Of a stretch of DNA of 64,000 bases, positions 1 to 7,689 are shown in pieces. The DNA lies in NCBI RefSeq assembly GCF_030929595.1, contig NZ_JAVFVR010000005.1, forward strand, positions 327,874-391,873, read 5' to 3'. The notes below the pieces were generated by a model, which worked only from the letters and a program-made list of their open reading frames with translations, ran no database searches and was not told the origin of the DNA. The DNA is from Flavobacterium sp. LHD-85 (GTDB taxonomy: Bacteria > Bacteroidota > Bacteroidia > Flavobacteriales > Flavobacteriaceae). The position numbers were made by a program, and so were the translations under genes. Positions within the stretch are counted from its first letter, which is position 1. The number at the start of each line of letters is the position of its first letter.

Positions 1-86
1 TTAGCAAAATTATTGCTCTTAAAGATTTGGGTACAGATACAGAAAATACTTTTTTTACGGGTACAGATAAAATTACTGTTTTTTGA
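1..86 (+). CDS. C-terminal end of an unknown protein, cut by the window edge
   Basis: An open frame runs from the window edge to a TGA at 84-86, giving a tail that ends in ...DKITVF. The two short segments ALKDLGTDTE and FFTGTDKITVF look like alternating strand and turn, as in the end of a beta-rich or receiver-like domain, but the family cannot be named from 28 residues. A strong bidirectional hairpin with U-tracts follows at 113-146, as expected for the end of a transcription unit. The call as coding is moderate because only the tail is visible. Confidence 0.5.
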   Translation, partial: SKIIALKDLGTDTENTFFTGTDKITVF

Positions 87-112
87 GAAGAGGAAGAAAT
101 AATTACAAACAA

Positions 113-146
113 AAAAGTCCTTGAATATTTTTATTCAAGGACTTTT
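113..146. terminator. bidirectional rho-independent terminator
   Basis: A perfect 15-bp stem (113-127 with 132-146) with a 4-nt T loop is flanked by A-rich sequence on the left and T-rich sequence on the right. It can end transcription of the plus-strand gene that stops at 86 and of the minus-strand gene at 186-443, which are convergent. Confidence 0.85.
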
Positions 147-185
147 GATATTTTTTAAAATTAATGAGGAAAGACTAGAAAATAC

Positions 186-443
186 TTATTGCTTTTCCTG
201 TTCCAAATCTGCAGCAGAAATCTGATCTAAGATGTTGGTTTGATTTGGCGAAATGTAGTTTTTGTTTTCGCTAATTTGTTCTTTCTTAAAAAGAAGATCA
301 AGCGCATTGTAAAGTTTTAATAAAACATCTTTGTCTTCTTTGGCAATATCTAAAGCAGTATTGAAATTAAAAACATAATTATTCGAATTGCGTACTTCGA
401 CTTTGATTGTTTTAGATGTGATCTTAAATTTTACTATGTCCAT
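186..443 (-). CDS. small hypothetical protein (85 aa)
   Basis: The protein is 85 residues, soluble, with no signal peptide or membrane segment. The N-terminal half (about 1-35) is predicted strand-rich (MDIVKFKITSKTIKVEVR), and the middle (about 35-55) is a probable helix rich in Lys, Leu and Asp. The C-terminus is polar and Gln/Glu-rich. I do not recognise the family. It lies just upstream of a terminator and downstream of an ACT-domain gene on the same strand, about 75 bp apart, so the two may be co-transcribed. Codon use looks like that of its neighbours, which supports a real gene. Confidence 0.6.
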   Translation of the reverse strand: MDIVKFKITSKTIKVEVRNSNNYVFNFNTALDIAKEDKDVLLKLYNALDLLFKKEQISENKNYISPNQTNILDQISAADLEQEKQ

Positions 444-517
444 ATATTACAAAATTACCTTTGCAAAATAACTATTTTAATGGGAGTTATTGTAGATATT
501 TTTTGATTTTTTAATTG

Positions 518-925
518 CTAAGAATTTTTATTTTCTTGTTTTAATTTTAGTAGGACATCCATTGCCTTTAGAGCATCATTTTCGTCAACAAAGATATGGT
601 CGTGCAAATAAGCGGCAACCACATTGCAGCTAATATTGGCATTTCCTAATGCTTGAGAAAATGCAGCAGTCAAACCTACAGCGGCTAAAGAAGAATGAAC
701 TTCCAGGGTAATCCAAGAAGCAATATAAGAGAAATGAAGATTAAGTTCTTCCGCAAAGCGCTTTTCTAATACTACAGTAATCCCTTCTTTTTCTTTAAAT
801 AGAAACAAAATTTTTGAAAAAGGAATCTGATCTAGTGAATCTACTTTTGTAAAAACATATTTTCCGTCATTAAGAACTGGATTAAGATTTTCTAAAATAG
901 TATTCAAATTTATTTCGCCTTCCAT
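518..925 (-). CDS. ACT domain-containing protein
   Basis: The 135-residue protein matches the stand-alone double-ACT family once called DUF2241. The N-terminal part (about 5-70) holds strands of the first ACT-like fold, and the second (about 72-125) carries the recognisable stretch VHSSLAAVGLTAAFS followed by NISCNVVAAYLHDHIFV. ACT domains bind small ligands, usually amino acids, and act as sensors; no catalytic domain is attached here. The ligand cannot be told from sequence. It is soluble and probably cytoplasmic. Downstream on the same strand is the small gene ending at 186. Confidence 0.8.
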   Translation of the reverse strand: MEGEINLNTILENLNPVLNDGKYVFTKVDSLDQIPFSKILFLFKEKEGITVVLEKRFAEELNLHFSYIASWITLEVHSSLAAVGLTAAFSQALGNANISCNVVAAYLHDHIFVDENDALKAMDVLLKLKQENKNS

Positions 926-960
926 AAAAATCAGGTTTGTTTTTTGTTTAAAAATAATAA

Positions 961-992
961 AAAACCCTTAAACATTTCTGTTTAAGGGTTTT
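961..992 (-). terminator. terminator after the GIY-YIG / tRNA-like segment
   Basis: A 13-bp stem (961-973 with 980-992) and 6-nt loop is followed, reading the minus strand, by a T-rich run (TTATTATTTTT). It closes the transcription unit that contains the GIY-YIG ORF and the tRNA 3'-half copy. Confidence 0.8.
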
Positions 993-1001
993 ACCTTTTA
1001 G

Positions 1002-1052
1002 TAGCGAGGACGGGAGTTGAACCCGTGTCCGCGTTGGCGGATAAGAATCCTG
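1002..1052 (-). pseudogene. tRNA 3'-half copy abutting the GIY-YIG stop codon
   Basis: On the minus strand this segment begins exactly after the TAG stop of the GIY-YIG ORF with GCAGGATTC. It continues through a private hairpin (CCGC-CAAC-GCGG) and then repeats the T-arm and acceptor 3' strand of the intact tRNA-Met. Positions 1001-1027 are identical to 1374-1400 over 27 bases. There is no 5' half, so it cannot be a functional tRNA by itself. It is best read as a duplicated tRNA end left by insertion of the GIY-YIG cassette. A tmRNA 3' end was considered but no partner sequence exists nearby. Confidence 0.75.
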
Positions 1053-1310
1053 CTATGTGTGTTGTTGAATCAGTTTTTTTATGAACTCTCGGCCAATTCC
1101 TGTTTTTAAAAATTTTTCCCTTTTCATAGCATCACTCTTTGAATTGAAAAACTCGACATAAATTACTTCCCAAGGTCTAAATTTGATAGTGAACCCCTTT
1201 TTTGCCATAATATTATGAGACTTAAATCTTTCTATCAAGTTGGAAGTGAATCCAGTATAGTTCTTGTTGAATTTTTTAGAATAAAGTATATAAACCACAA
1301 ATTCTTCCAT
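1053..1310 (-). CDS. GIY-YIG nuclease family protein, stand-alone
   Basis: The 85-residue protein is a minimal single-domain GIY-YIG nuclease of the UPF0213/YhbQ-like type. The N-terminal motif appears as VYILYS followed 8 residues later by YTGFTSNLIERFKSH, with the conserved Arg. The later DAMKREKFLK gives the Arg/Lys-Glu helix seen in the family. No other domain is attached. It lies downstream of tRNA-Met on the same strand, and its stop codon touches a duplicate of that tRNA's 3' half. Small GIY-YIG genes adjoining tRNA genes are common in Flavobacteria. A homing-type or repair role is inference; the substrate is unknown. Confidence 0.85.
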   Translation of the reverse strand: MEEFVVYILYSKKFNKNYTGFTSNLIERFKSHNIMAKKGFTIKFRPWEVIYVEFFNSKSDAMKREKFLKTGIGREFIKKLIQQHT

Positions 1311-1338
1311 AACTTTTAAAATGATAATGGTAAAAAAA

Positions 1339-1368
1339 AAAACACCACTTTGAAAAAAGTGGTGTTTT
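1339..1368 (-). terminator. terminator of tRNA-Met
   Basis: A perfect 12-bp stem (1339-1350 with 1357-1368) with a short loop lies just past the tRNA 3' end. On the minus strand it is followed by a long T-run, the complement of the A-tract at 1332-1340. Confidence 0.85.
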
Positions 1369-1374
1369 TACCTG

Positions 1375-1448
1375 TAGCGAGGACGGGAGTTGAACCCGTG
1401 ACCTCAGGGTTATGAATCCTGCGCTCTAACCAACTGAGCTACCTCGCC
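1375..1448 (-). tRNA. tRNA-Met (anticodon CAT)
   Basis: Seventy-four bases fold as a standard cloverleaf. The acceptor is GGCGAGG with CCTCGCT (G-U at the first pair) and discriminator A. The D arm is GCTC/GAGC, the anticodon loop is TTCATAA, and the T arm is ACGGG TTCAACT CCCGT. The anticodon CAT means elongator Met, or Ile2 if the C is modified to lysidine; the lack of three G-C pairs in the anticodon stem argues against initiator. CCA is not encoded. A consensus promoter lies upstream and a terminator directly after. Confidence 0.93.
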
Positions 1449-1481
1449 TGGACTGCTATCATGAATTCCTGATTGCGGGTG

Positions 1482-1511
1482 CAAAGATAGAAATAATATT
1501 AAAGCACGCAA
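1482..1511 (-). promoter_or_regulatory. promoter of tRNA-Met
   Basis: On the minus strand TTG (1509-1511) is followed by exactly 19 bases and TATCTTTG (1482-1489). This is the Bacteroidota housekeeping promoter form. The tRNA begins 34 bases downstream. Confidence 0.8.
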
Positions 1512-1549
1512 GCATAAAATGAAGAAAAAAAAATATTTTTAAAAATGCA

Positions 1550-1578
1550 TTGTTTTTGGACATATATTCTTATATTTC
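1550..1578 (+). promoter_or_regulatory. probable promoter of the START-like gene
   Basis: TTG (1550-1552), 18 bases, then TATATTTC (1571-1578), one base off the TAnnTTTG consensus. It lies 20 bases before the ATG at 1599. Confidence 0.55.
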
Positions 1579-1598
1579 GAAAAAAATTAAAGTAGCAC

Positions 1599-1991
1599 AT
1601 GGATTCAAAAATACGTTACGAAATCGAGTTTCCGATCAATTCTTCGCCACAATTATTGTATCAATATATATCAACGCCGTCAGGTTTACAAGAATGGTTT
1701 GCTGACAATGTGAATTCGAGAGGTGAATTTTTTACTTTCATCTGGAATGATTCGCAGGAAAAAGCGCGCTTGGCTTCAAAAAAATCTGGCGAAAAAGTAA
1801 AATTTAAATGGGTTGATGAAAGCAGTAAGGATACTGAGTACTTTTTCGAACTTCATATTTTAGTTGATGAATTAACTAAAGACGTATCCTTAATGGTAGT
1901 CGATTTTGCTGATAAAGAAGAATTAGGCGAAGCTAAACAATTGTGGGAGAACCAGATCTCAGATCTAAAACATCTTATAGGATCTGTTTAG
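1599..1991 (+). CDS. START-like / AHSA1-type domain protein
   Basis: This 130-residue soluble protein has the helix-grip layout of the SRPBCC superfamily. A first strand (KIRYEIEFPINSS) is followed by a helix and the typical PSGLQEWFADNV segment, where the Trp lines a hydrophobic pocket. Several strands follow, and a long C-terminal helix (about 105-128, ELGEAKQLWENQISDLKHLI) closes the cavity. Members of this flavobacterial subfamily have no known ligand. It is 54 bp upstream of the class IV aminotransferase on the same strand, so they may form one unit, though a small hairpin (about 2018-2045) lies between. Confidence 0.85.
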   Translation: MDSKIRYEIEFPINSSPQLLYQYISTPSGLQEWFADNVNSRGEFFTFIWNDSQEKARLASKKSGEKVKFKWVDESSKDTEYFFELHILVDELTKDVSLMVVDFADKEELGEAKQLWENQISDLKHLIGSV

Positions 1992-2045
1992 TAAAAGTCT
2001 ATTTTATACCTTATATTTGCCCTGAACAAAATTCAGGGTTTTTTT

Positions 2046-2882
2046 ATGATTAATTTTAACGGAAACATAGGGCAGGAAGACAATATATTAACTCTTAACC
2101 GCGCTTTTTTGTATGGTGACGGAATATTCGAAACAGTAAAAATTGTCAACGGAAAAATCTTGTTTCTTGAGGATCATTATTTTAGGCTAATGGCTTCAAT
2201 GCGCGTGGTTAGAATGATGATTCCTATGGATTTTACAATGGAATATTTTGAAGAGCAGATTCTTAATCTTGTAAATAAACAAGGAATCGCTGCTTCAGCG
2301 CGTGCAAGAATTACTGTTTTCAGGAATGATGGAGGTTTGTATCTTCCTAAAAGCAATGATATTTCATATTTAATCAACGCCATTTCTCTTGGAAATAAAG
2401 CTTATAGTATAAATACAAGCGAATACGAAGTCGATTTGTATAAAGACTTCTATGTAACAAAACAATTATTATCGTCTCTTAAAACAACTAATAAGATGAT
2501 TAATATAACAGGAAGTATTTATGCAAATGAAAATGACCTAGCCAATTGCATTTTACTGAATGATAGTAAAAATGTTGTAGAGGCACTTCAAGGAAATATT
2601 TTTATGGTAATGGGTAATAAGCTTATAACACCTCCAGTTTCAGAAGGTGCGTTAAACGGAATTATGCGTAAACAAATTTTAGCGCTGGCTAAAAAAGTAG
2701 AAGATATAGAAGTATTGGAGGAAATAATTTCGCCGTTTGACCTTCAAAAAGCAGACGAATTATTTCTTACCAATGTAATCACAGGGATACAGCCGATAAC
2801 TAAATATCGAAAAAAGGAGTTTACAACAAATTTGGCTCATTTATTAGTGCAACGATTGAACGAATCCATCTCTGAAAATTAA
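2046..2882 (+). CDS. class IV aminotransferase, PabC/Ilv-like
   Basis: The 278-residue protein is a fold-type IV PLP enzyme. NRAFLYGDGIFETVKI (about 18-33) is the family's N-terminal signature, and Lys146 within SSLKTTNK is the likely Schiff-base lysine. E/N residues near SEGALNGIMR (about 205-217) and LTNVITGIQPI (about 245-255) hold the cofactor phosphate. Length fits 4-amino-4-deoxychorismate lyase, D-amino acid aminotransferase and branched-chain aminotransferase alike. The short size and the GDGIFET motif lean towards aminodeoxychorismate lyase (folate pathway), but the substrate is not settled. Its stop overlaps the 3' end of the convergent yqgE-like gene by four bases. Confidence 0.85.
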   Translation: MINFNGNIGQEDNILTLNRAFLYGDGIFETVKIVNGKILFLEDHYFRLMASMRVVRMMIPMDFTMEYFEEQILNLVNKQGIAASARARITVFRNDGGLYLPKSNDISYLINAISLGNKAYSINTSEYEVDLYKDFYVTKQLLSSLKTTNKMINITGSIYANENDLANCILLNDSKNVVEALQGNIFMVMGNKLITPPVSEGALNGIMRKQILALAKKVEDIEVLEEIISPFDLQKADELFLTNVITGIQPITKYRKKEFTTNLAHLLVQRLNESISEN

Positions 2883-3439
2883 TTCAGATATGGATTTTCT
2901 GGTGCGTTAGACCAAATAAGATAATCGCCGCCAAGTTCAATAATCTGCTCTTTCCAAAAATGGGTAGTAGATTTTCCGATAATTTTATTTTTATAATTAT
3001 TATCAGCAATGATCCATGAGTTTCCTTGCATCTCATTCTCTAGCTGATTTTCTTCCCAACCGGTATAGCCCAAGAAAAAACGTATATTGTTTTTACTAAT
3101 CGATCCGTTGTTTATTAGGTCCTTAGTGGACTCGAAATCGCCTCCCCAATAAATCCCATTAGAAATTTCCACACTGTTTGGAATTAACTCAGGAATATTG
3201 TGAATAAAATAAAGGTTGTCTTGTTCTACAGGGCCGCCGTTATATATCTTAAAGTTAGCATCAATCTCAGGGATCAAGTCATTAATAGTATATTTTAATG
3301 GCTTGTTAATTATAAAACCTATTGATCCTTCCTTGTTATGGTCTGCTAATAAAATTACCGATCTGTTAAAAGATAAATCTCCAATTATTGAAGGCTCGGC
3401 AATAAGCAGGTGTCCTTTTTTTAATTTTTCTGAAATCAT
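2879..3439 (-). CDS. YqgE/AlgH family protein
   Basis: The protein starting at the ATG of MISEKLKKGHLLIAEPS is 186 residues, the normal family length. Family marks are LLIAEPSIIGDLSFNRSVILL (about 9-29), GFIINKPL (about 41-48), YNGGPV and the C-terminal WSNAPENPY. The function is undetermined, although relatives have been linked to transcription control and nucleotide metabolism. A longer frame could begin at 3508, but that would place the start inside the terminator of the upstream HU gene (3512-3535), so the internal start is preferred. Cytoplasmic, no signal peptide. Confidence 0.9.
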   Translation of the reverse strand: MISEKLKKGHLLIAEPSIIGDLSFNRSVILLADHNKEGSIGFIINKPLKYTINDLIPEIDANFKIYNGGPVEQDNLYFIHNIPELIPNSVEISNGIYWGGDFESTKDLINNGSISKNNIRFFLGYTGWEENQLENEMQGNSWIIADNNYKNKIIGKSTTHFWKEQIIELGGDYLIWSNAPENPYLN

Positions 3440-3511
3440 ACGGTTACAATTTTTATTAAATTTAGTCATAAAAAAATTAAAATCCCAAATAAAATCGTTA
3501 AACCGCATAAA

Positions 3512-3535
3512 AAAACCTTCCAGATGGAAGGTTTT
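3512..3535 (-). terminator. terminator downstream of the HU gene
   Basis: A perfect 10-bp stem (3512-3521 with 3526-3535) has a 4-base loop and a T-run following on the minus strand. Confidence 0.8.
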
Positions 3536-3567
3536 AATTATATTATAAGTTTAGAGAACTTTCTTAC

Positions 3568-3840
3568 TTAGTTCACTGCACCTTCTAATTCAGCTCCAGC
3601 TTTGAATTTTACAACGTTTTTAGCTGCAATTTTAATAGTTTTTCCTGTTTGAGGGTTTCTACCGTCTCTAGCAGCTCTTGAAGATACTGACCATGATCCG
3701 AAACCTACTAATGAAACTCTTCCTCCTTTTTTCAAAGTAGTTCCTACATTACCTAAAAAAGACTCTAAAGCTAATTTCGCCGCAGCTTTTGTGATTCCTG
3801 CATCAGCAGCGATAGCATCGATTAATTCTGATTTGTTCAT
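3568..3840 (-). CDS. HU family DNA-binding protein
   Basis: A 90-residue basic protein of the HU/IHF family. The N-terminal helices (MNKSELIDAIAADAGITKAAAK) form the dimer body. VSLVGFGSWSVSSRAARDGRNPQTGKTI holds the conserved GFG turn and the beta-arm with the R-NPQTG tip that kinks DNA by intercalating its proline. It is a nucleoid protein expected as a homodimer. A textbook promoter sits 45-74 bp upstream and a terminator follows, so it is transcribed alone. Confidence 0.95.
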   Translation of the reverse strand: MNKSELIDAIAADAGITKAAAKLALESFLGNVGTTLKKGGRVSLVGFGSWSVSSRAARDGRNPQTGKTIKIAAKNVVKFKAGAELEGAVN

Positions 3841-3884
3841 AATAATTAGTTATTAATTGTTGGTTAAAAAAAATTGTTAATACA

Positions 3885-3914
3885 CAAATTTAGTAGGAAA
3901 TCCGTTGCGTGCAA
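3885..3914 (-). promoter_or_regulatory. promoter of the HU gene
   Basis: On the minus strand TTG (3912-3914), 19 bases, TAAATTTG (3885-3892): a full match to the Bacteroidota promoter form. Confidence 0.8.
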
Positions 3915-3989
3915 GTGTTTTCTTTATTTTTAGCAAAAATTGTTAATAACTTGCTTTTTTTGTTCATAAAGAGTGTTGTTCATCGATAA

Positions 3990-4013
3990 AAAACAGGTAC
4001 AAACCCCTGTTTT
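3990..4013 (-). terminator. terminator of the recQ-fmt unit
   Basis: Eight-base stem (3990-3997 with 4006-4013) and 8-base loop, then TTTTTATC on the minus strand, directly after the fmt stop codon. Confidence 0.75.
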
Positions 4014-4020
4014 ACTGACC

Positions 4021-4968
4021 TTAATACACTTTTGCAACTTCTGAAAAACTTACTCCATTTAATAATTCTGAAGCAAGCATTCTCTTTTTTCCTGGAAATT
4101 GTAGACTTAATAACTGAATAAAGCCATCTTTTATTGCAATCTTGATTTCTTTTTTACTGCTAATTAGCTTCCCAACCTCGTAAGAATGTGATTCTGAGAT
4201 TAGTTTGGCTTCATAAATTTTGATGTTCAATTCTTCATTTTGGTCTTTCAAGAAGCACCAAGAAGCAGGATAAGGACTTAAACCGCGAATCAGGTTATTG
4301 ATTTCAGCTCCAGATTTTGTCCAATCAATTTTACAGTTCTCTTTGTTTAGTTTGTACGCCGTTTTAATATCGTCGTTATCTTCTTGAATTGTTGTAGTAA
4401 CATTTCCGTTTTCAATAACCTTTAAAGTGTCAATTACAGTAGTACTTCCTAAATTCATCAAGCGATCGTGCAGCTGTCCCGCTGTTTCTTCTGGTTCAAT
4501 ATTGATTTCAGAATTTAAAATCATGGCGCCAGTATCGATTTTATCATCAATAAAGAAAGTGGTAACTCCGGTTTTGGTTTCGCCATTAATAATGGCCCAG
4601 TTAATAGGAGCAGCCCCGCGGTAATTTGGCAATAAAGAAGCATGAAGATTGAAAGTTCCTAAACTTGGCATTTCCCAAACCACTTTTGGCAACATTCTAA
4701 AAGCAACTACAATTTGTAAATTGGCATTTAGCGCTTTTAATTCGGCTAAGAAACTTTCGTCTTTTAAATTGGTTGGCTGTAATAAAGTAAGATTGTTAGC
4801 AAGAGCATATTCTTTTACAGCCGAATATTTTATTTTTTGTCCGCGTCCTGCAGGTTTGTCTGCTGCAGTAATTACGCCAACAACTTCGTAGTTATTTTTG
4901 ATAATGGTATCCAAAATGCCAACGGCAAATTCTGGTGTTCCCATAAATATAATTCTCAATTTCTCCAT
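4021..4968 (-). CDS. fmt: methionyl-tRNA formyltransferase
   Basis: The 315-residue enzyme transfers a formyl group from 10-formyl-THF to Met-tRNAfMet for translation initiation. The N-terminal Rossmann-like domain starts IIFMGTPEFAV. Catalytic residues are visible as FNLHASLLPNYRGAAPINW (Asn and His; about 109-128) and IDTGAM (catalytic Asp, about 146-151). The C-terminal OB-like domain (about 208-315) binds the tRNA and includes NLIRGLSPYPASW. Its start codon shares one base with the end of recQ upstream, which implies translational coupling. Length equals the family norm. Confidence 0.97.
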   Translation of the reverse strand: MEKLRIIFMGTPEFAVGILDTIIKNNYEVVGVITAADKPAGRGQKIKYSAVKEYALANNLTLLQPTNLKDESFLAELKALNANLQIVVAFRMLPKVVWEMPSLGTFNLHASLLPNYRGAAPINWAIINGETKTGVTTFFIDDKIDTGAMILNSEINIEPEETAGQLHDRLMNLGSTTVIDTLKVIENGNVTTTIQEDNDDIKTAYKLNKENCKIDWTKSGAEINNLIRGLSPYPASWCFLKDQNEELNIKIYEAKLISESHSYEVGKLISSKKEIKIAIKDGFIQLLSLQFPGKKRMLASELLNGVSFSEVAKVY

Positions 4969-6863
4969 TATGATTTTAAAGTGTATTTATTATTCGCTTG
5001 TATAATGATATGATTGTTTTCGAGCAATTCCTGAAGAACCGATAAAATATCTTTTGTATCCATTTTTATCTGATTCTCTATTTCTCTTGAAGTCAGTGAA
5101 GCTGTTCTAAGCAAAGACAAAATCTTATCTGCAATCGAATCGGCTTCGGTAATTTTTCCTTTTAGTGTAATGCAGTACGAACAGATGCCACAGTTTTCTT
5201 TTGTTTCTTCTCCAAAATAATCCAAAACCAATCTATTTTTGCAGGTTTTGGTGTCTTTTATATAATGAAGAACCGATAGAAGCTGTTCTTTTTTAACTTC
5301 GTTTTGTTTTTCTAAATATTTTGAAACCCTATTTATAGTGTGATCGTCTTCGCGAACTTCATTAAACAAAATAGTAGCGTCATTATTTTTAGATTTATAT
5401 TCTATAATTTCTTTTTCTTTCAGCTTTTCTAAAACAGCAATAACCTGTTCTTCAGATCGGTTTGATTTCTTAGCAATCAACCCTAGATTCAGATTTGATT
5501 TTACTTCGTAAACTCCAGGATAAGTTCTTAAAATTGCCAAGATGATTTCTTCGTCATTTGGATTTAAACTCACGTATCGAATCACTTCTTTGGATTCAAT
5601 AAGAAACTGAATGCTTATCTTCTCTGAGAATTCCTGAGACATCGTAATAATTCCCTGCTGATTTAAAAACTGTAAGGCATTGTAAGTTTTTAAAGTCGGG
5701 AATTCATATTTATTGCAGAAATGATTCAGTTTGAAAGAGAAAGATTCATCTAAACCTTCTCCATAAGCAATCTGAAAATAATTGCAGAGTTTGTTGTACA
5801 TGGTTTTTAGGAACTTCTTGTCTGGAAGAATACTCAAAAACTGCTGTTCGGTGTGAATGGAATCTGAATTGTTATACAAAAGAACCGAAAACGCTTTTGC
5901 GCCATTTCGTCCCGCTCGCCCAGATTCTTGATAATAGTTTTCTAAGTTTTCTGGGAGTTGTGTATGAATAACGGTTTTTACATTGTCTTTGTCAATTCCC
6001 ATTCCGAAAGCATTTGTAGCTACAATAACTTGCGCCTGCTTAGACATCCACAATTGCATGTTTTTGTCTTTTTCTTTAGACGAAAGTCCGCCGTGATAAT
6101 ACGTTGAAGTAAAACCTAACGATTGCAATTGCGAAGACATATTCAGGCACGCTTTGCGATTTCGGACATATATAATAGAAGGCTGCGGATTCTTTTTAAG
6201 AATTTGTTCAGTTCGATATAATTTATCTTCAACTTCAAAAACCATGTAAGCGATATTTTTTCGTTCAAATGATTGTTGAAAATGTCTTGGATTTTTTAAT
6301 TCTAATTGCGTCCTGATATCTTCAATAACTCTAGGAGTTGCCGTAGCAGTTAAAGCCAAAAACGGAATTTTTGGAAAGAACTTTTTCAGTTCTGAAATTT
6401 TAAGATAGGCAGGTCTAAAATCATGACCCCATTGCGAAACACAATGTGCCTCGTCAACAGCAATTAAATTGATGGGTAAATTTTTAATACGCTCCAGAAT
6501 CCAATCCGATTGTAAACGTTCTGGAGATAAATAAAGGAATTTGTAATTTCCGTACTGGCAATTGTCAAGAAGATCAATCAGTTCTTCGGTGTGAATTCCC
6601 CCCGTAAGAGCAATTGCTTTAATATCTCTTTTTTGCAGATTGGCTACTTGATCTTTCATTAAAGCAATCAAAGGAGAGATAACAAGACAGATTCCTTCCT
6701 GCATCATGGCGGGAACCTGAAAACATATCGATTTTCCGCCTCCCGTCGGAAGTACCGCAAAAGTATCCTGTCCATCAAGAACCGAATCGATAATTTCTTT
6801 TTGCAACGGTCTAAAACTGTCGTGTTTCCAGTATTTTAGAAGAATTTCCTGCGCTCCGAGCAT
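4968..6863 (-). CDS. recQ: ATP-dependent DNA helicase RecQ
   Basis: The 631-residue protein has Walker A TGGGKS with Lys44, DEAH at 137-140 followed by the RecQ aromatic loop (CVSQWGHDFRP), and the second RecA domain with STYYHGGLS and QESGRAGR. A zinc module (CKNRL...NCGICSYC, about 545-575) and a winged helix (RQC) follow. There is no room for an HRDC domain after the short C-terminal winged-helix segment, so this is the shorter of the RecQ forms found in Flavobacteria. It unwinds DNA 3'-5' in recombination and fork repair. It overlaps fmt by one base. Confidence 0.95.
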   Translation of the reverse strand: MLGAQEILLKYWKHDSFRPLQKEIIDSVLDGQDTFAVLPTGGGKSICFQVPAMMQEGICLVISPLIALMKDQVANLQKRDIKAIALTGGIHTEELIDLLDNCQYGNYKFLYLSPERLQSDWILERIKNLPINLIAVDEAHCVSQWGHDFRPAYLKISELKKFFPKIPFLALTATATPRVIEDIRTQLELKNPRHFQQSFERKNIAYMVFEVEDKLYRTEQILKKNPQPSIIYVRNRKACLNMSSQLQSLGFTSTYYHGGLSSKEKDKNMQLWMSKQAQVIVATNAFGMGIDKDNVKTVIHTQLPENLENYYQESGRAGRNGAKAFSVLLYNNSDSIHTEQQFLSILPDKKFLKTMYNKLCNYFQIAYGEGLDESFSFKLNHFCNKYEFPTLKTYNALQFLNQQGIITMSQEFSEKISIQFLIESKEVIRYVSLNPNDEEIILAILRTYPGVYEVKSNLNLGLIAKKSNRSEEQVIAVLEKLKEKEIIEYKSKNNDATILFNEVREDDHTINRVSKYLEKQNEVKKEQLLSVLHYIKDTKTCKNRLVLDYFGEETKENCGICSYCITLKGKITEADSIADKILSLLRTASLTSREIENQIKMDTKDILSVLQELLENNHIIIQANNKYTLKS

Positions 6864-6928
6864 TGCCTTGGTTTTAAAGTTAAAAATTTAGAAAACAGTT
6901 TCTAGTTTTGCAACTTTAAACCATACCG

Positions 6929-7462
6929 CTAAATTTTGTCTAAGATATAAAGAATTCTGTTTTCAACTGTATCTTTAGGAACTTCAATCAGTTCGTAACC
7001 ATATTTTTTGTAAGTTTCAACAAGGTGCTCTTGGATTTTTACTGCCTGATCAAAATTTTCATAACGCTCAGAATCACTTTGGTAAATCTCTTCCCAAGGC
7101 GGTAAAATAAAAGTTTTAGAATATTTATAATCCTCGCATGCTTTAACGAAATTCTCTGGATATTCATCACCAATATAATCCATATAAGCTACCACATCTG
7201 GAATTCCTCTGTCAATAAAAACCACATTATCAGGTTCTTCAAGAGCATTTTTATATTGTTCAATACGACCTTCCAATAACATTTCGCTAAACAAAAGCGG
7301 CTGTTCCAGAAACAACTGTTCAATGCCTTCTTGTTGCGCTTTCATGGTAACCTGTCTAGAGATTTCAGGATAGCAGCAAAAGCCACGAGCTACCAATTCG
7401 TTAATAAGTGTTGATTTTCCAGTACCAGGTCCGCCAAGCAAGACTATAATTTCTTTTTGCAC
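6929..7462 (-). CDS. AAA_28-type P-loop ATPase/kinase-like protein
   Basis: This small NTPase has Walker A GGPGTGKST close to its N-terminus and a DRGIPDVVAYMDYIG segment (about 82-96) with the Asp-Arg expected of a Walker B/lid region. The C-terminal half includes FILPPWEEIYQSDSERYE, typical of the AAA_28 family, which resembles nucleoside or deoxynucleoside kinases; the substrate is unknown. I place the start at the GTG at 7460-7462. The upstream TTG at 7481-7483 lies inside a promoter -7 element (TAAATTTG, 7481-7488), so it cannot be in the message. The result is 177 residues. Confidence 0.8.
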   Translation of the reverse strand: MQKEIIVLLGGPGTGKSTLINELVARGFCCYPEISRQVTMKAQQEGIEQLFLEQPLLFSEMLLEGRIEQYKNALEEPDNVVFIDRGIPDVVAYMDYIGDEYPENFVKACEDYKYSKTFILPPWEEIYQSDSERYENFDQAVKIQEHLVETYKKYGYELIEVPKDTVENRILYILDKI

Positions 7463-7480
7463 TATTCTAAAAATAAAGCG

Positions 7481-7488
7481 CAAATTTA
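7481..7488 (-). promoter_or_regulatory. -7 promoter element of the AAA_28 gene
   Basis: TAAATTTG on the minus strand, 18 bases before the proposed GTG start. No clear TTG lies at the usual distance upstream, so the match is partial. Confidence 0.45.
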
Positions 7489-7689
7489 CCTAAACTTATT
7501 TATAATTAAAAAGAATATTTATCAGAAACGAAAGATTTGGCATTTTTAGTTGGCATGGTTTCCTGCTGTTCGCTGCAATCTTTTGCTTTTTAAAGAAAAA
7601 AGCAAAAGGATTTCCACTTCCATCAGGGTTAAAAAGGAGAGATGGTTTTGTTTTTGGGATTATTTGAAAAAAATATAAGCTTTCACAGA

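Noticed and set aside
1001..1052. tmRNA 3' end
   Set aside because: The T-arm-like segment was first read as a tmRNA tail, but there is no tag reading frame, pseudoknots or 5' acceptor half in the 350 bases upstream, and the segment is a copy of the neighbouring tRNA-Met.
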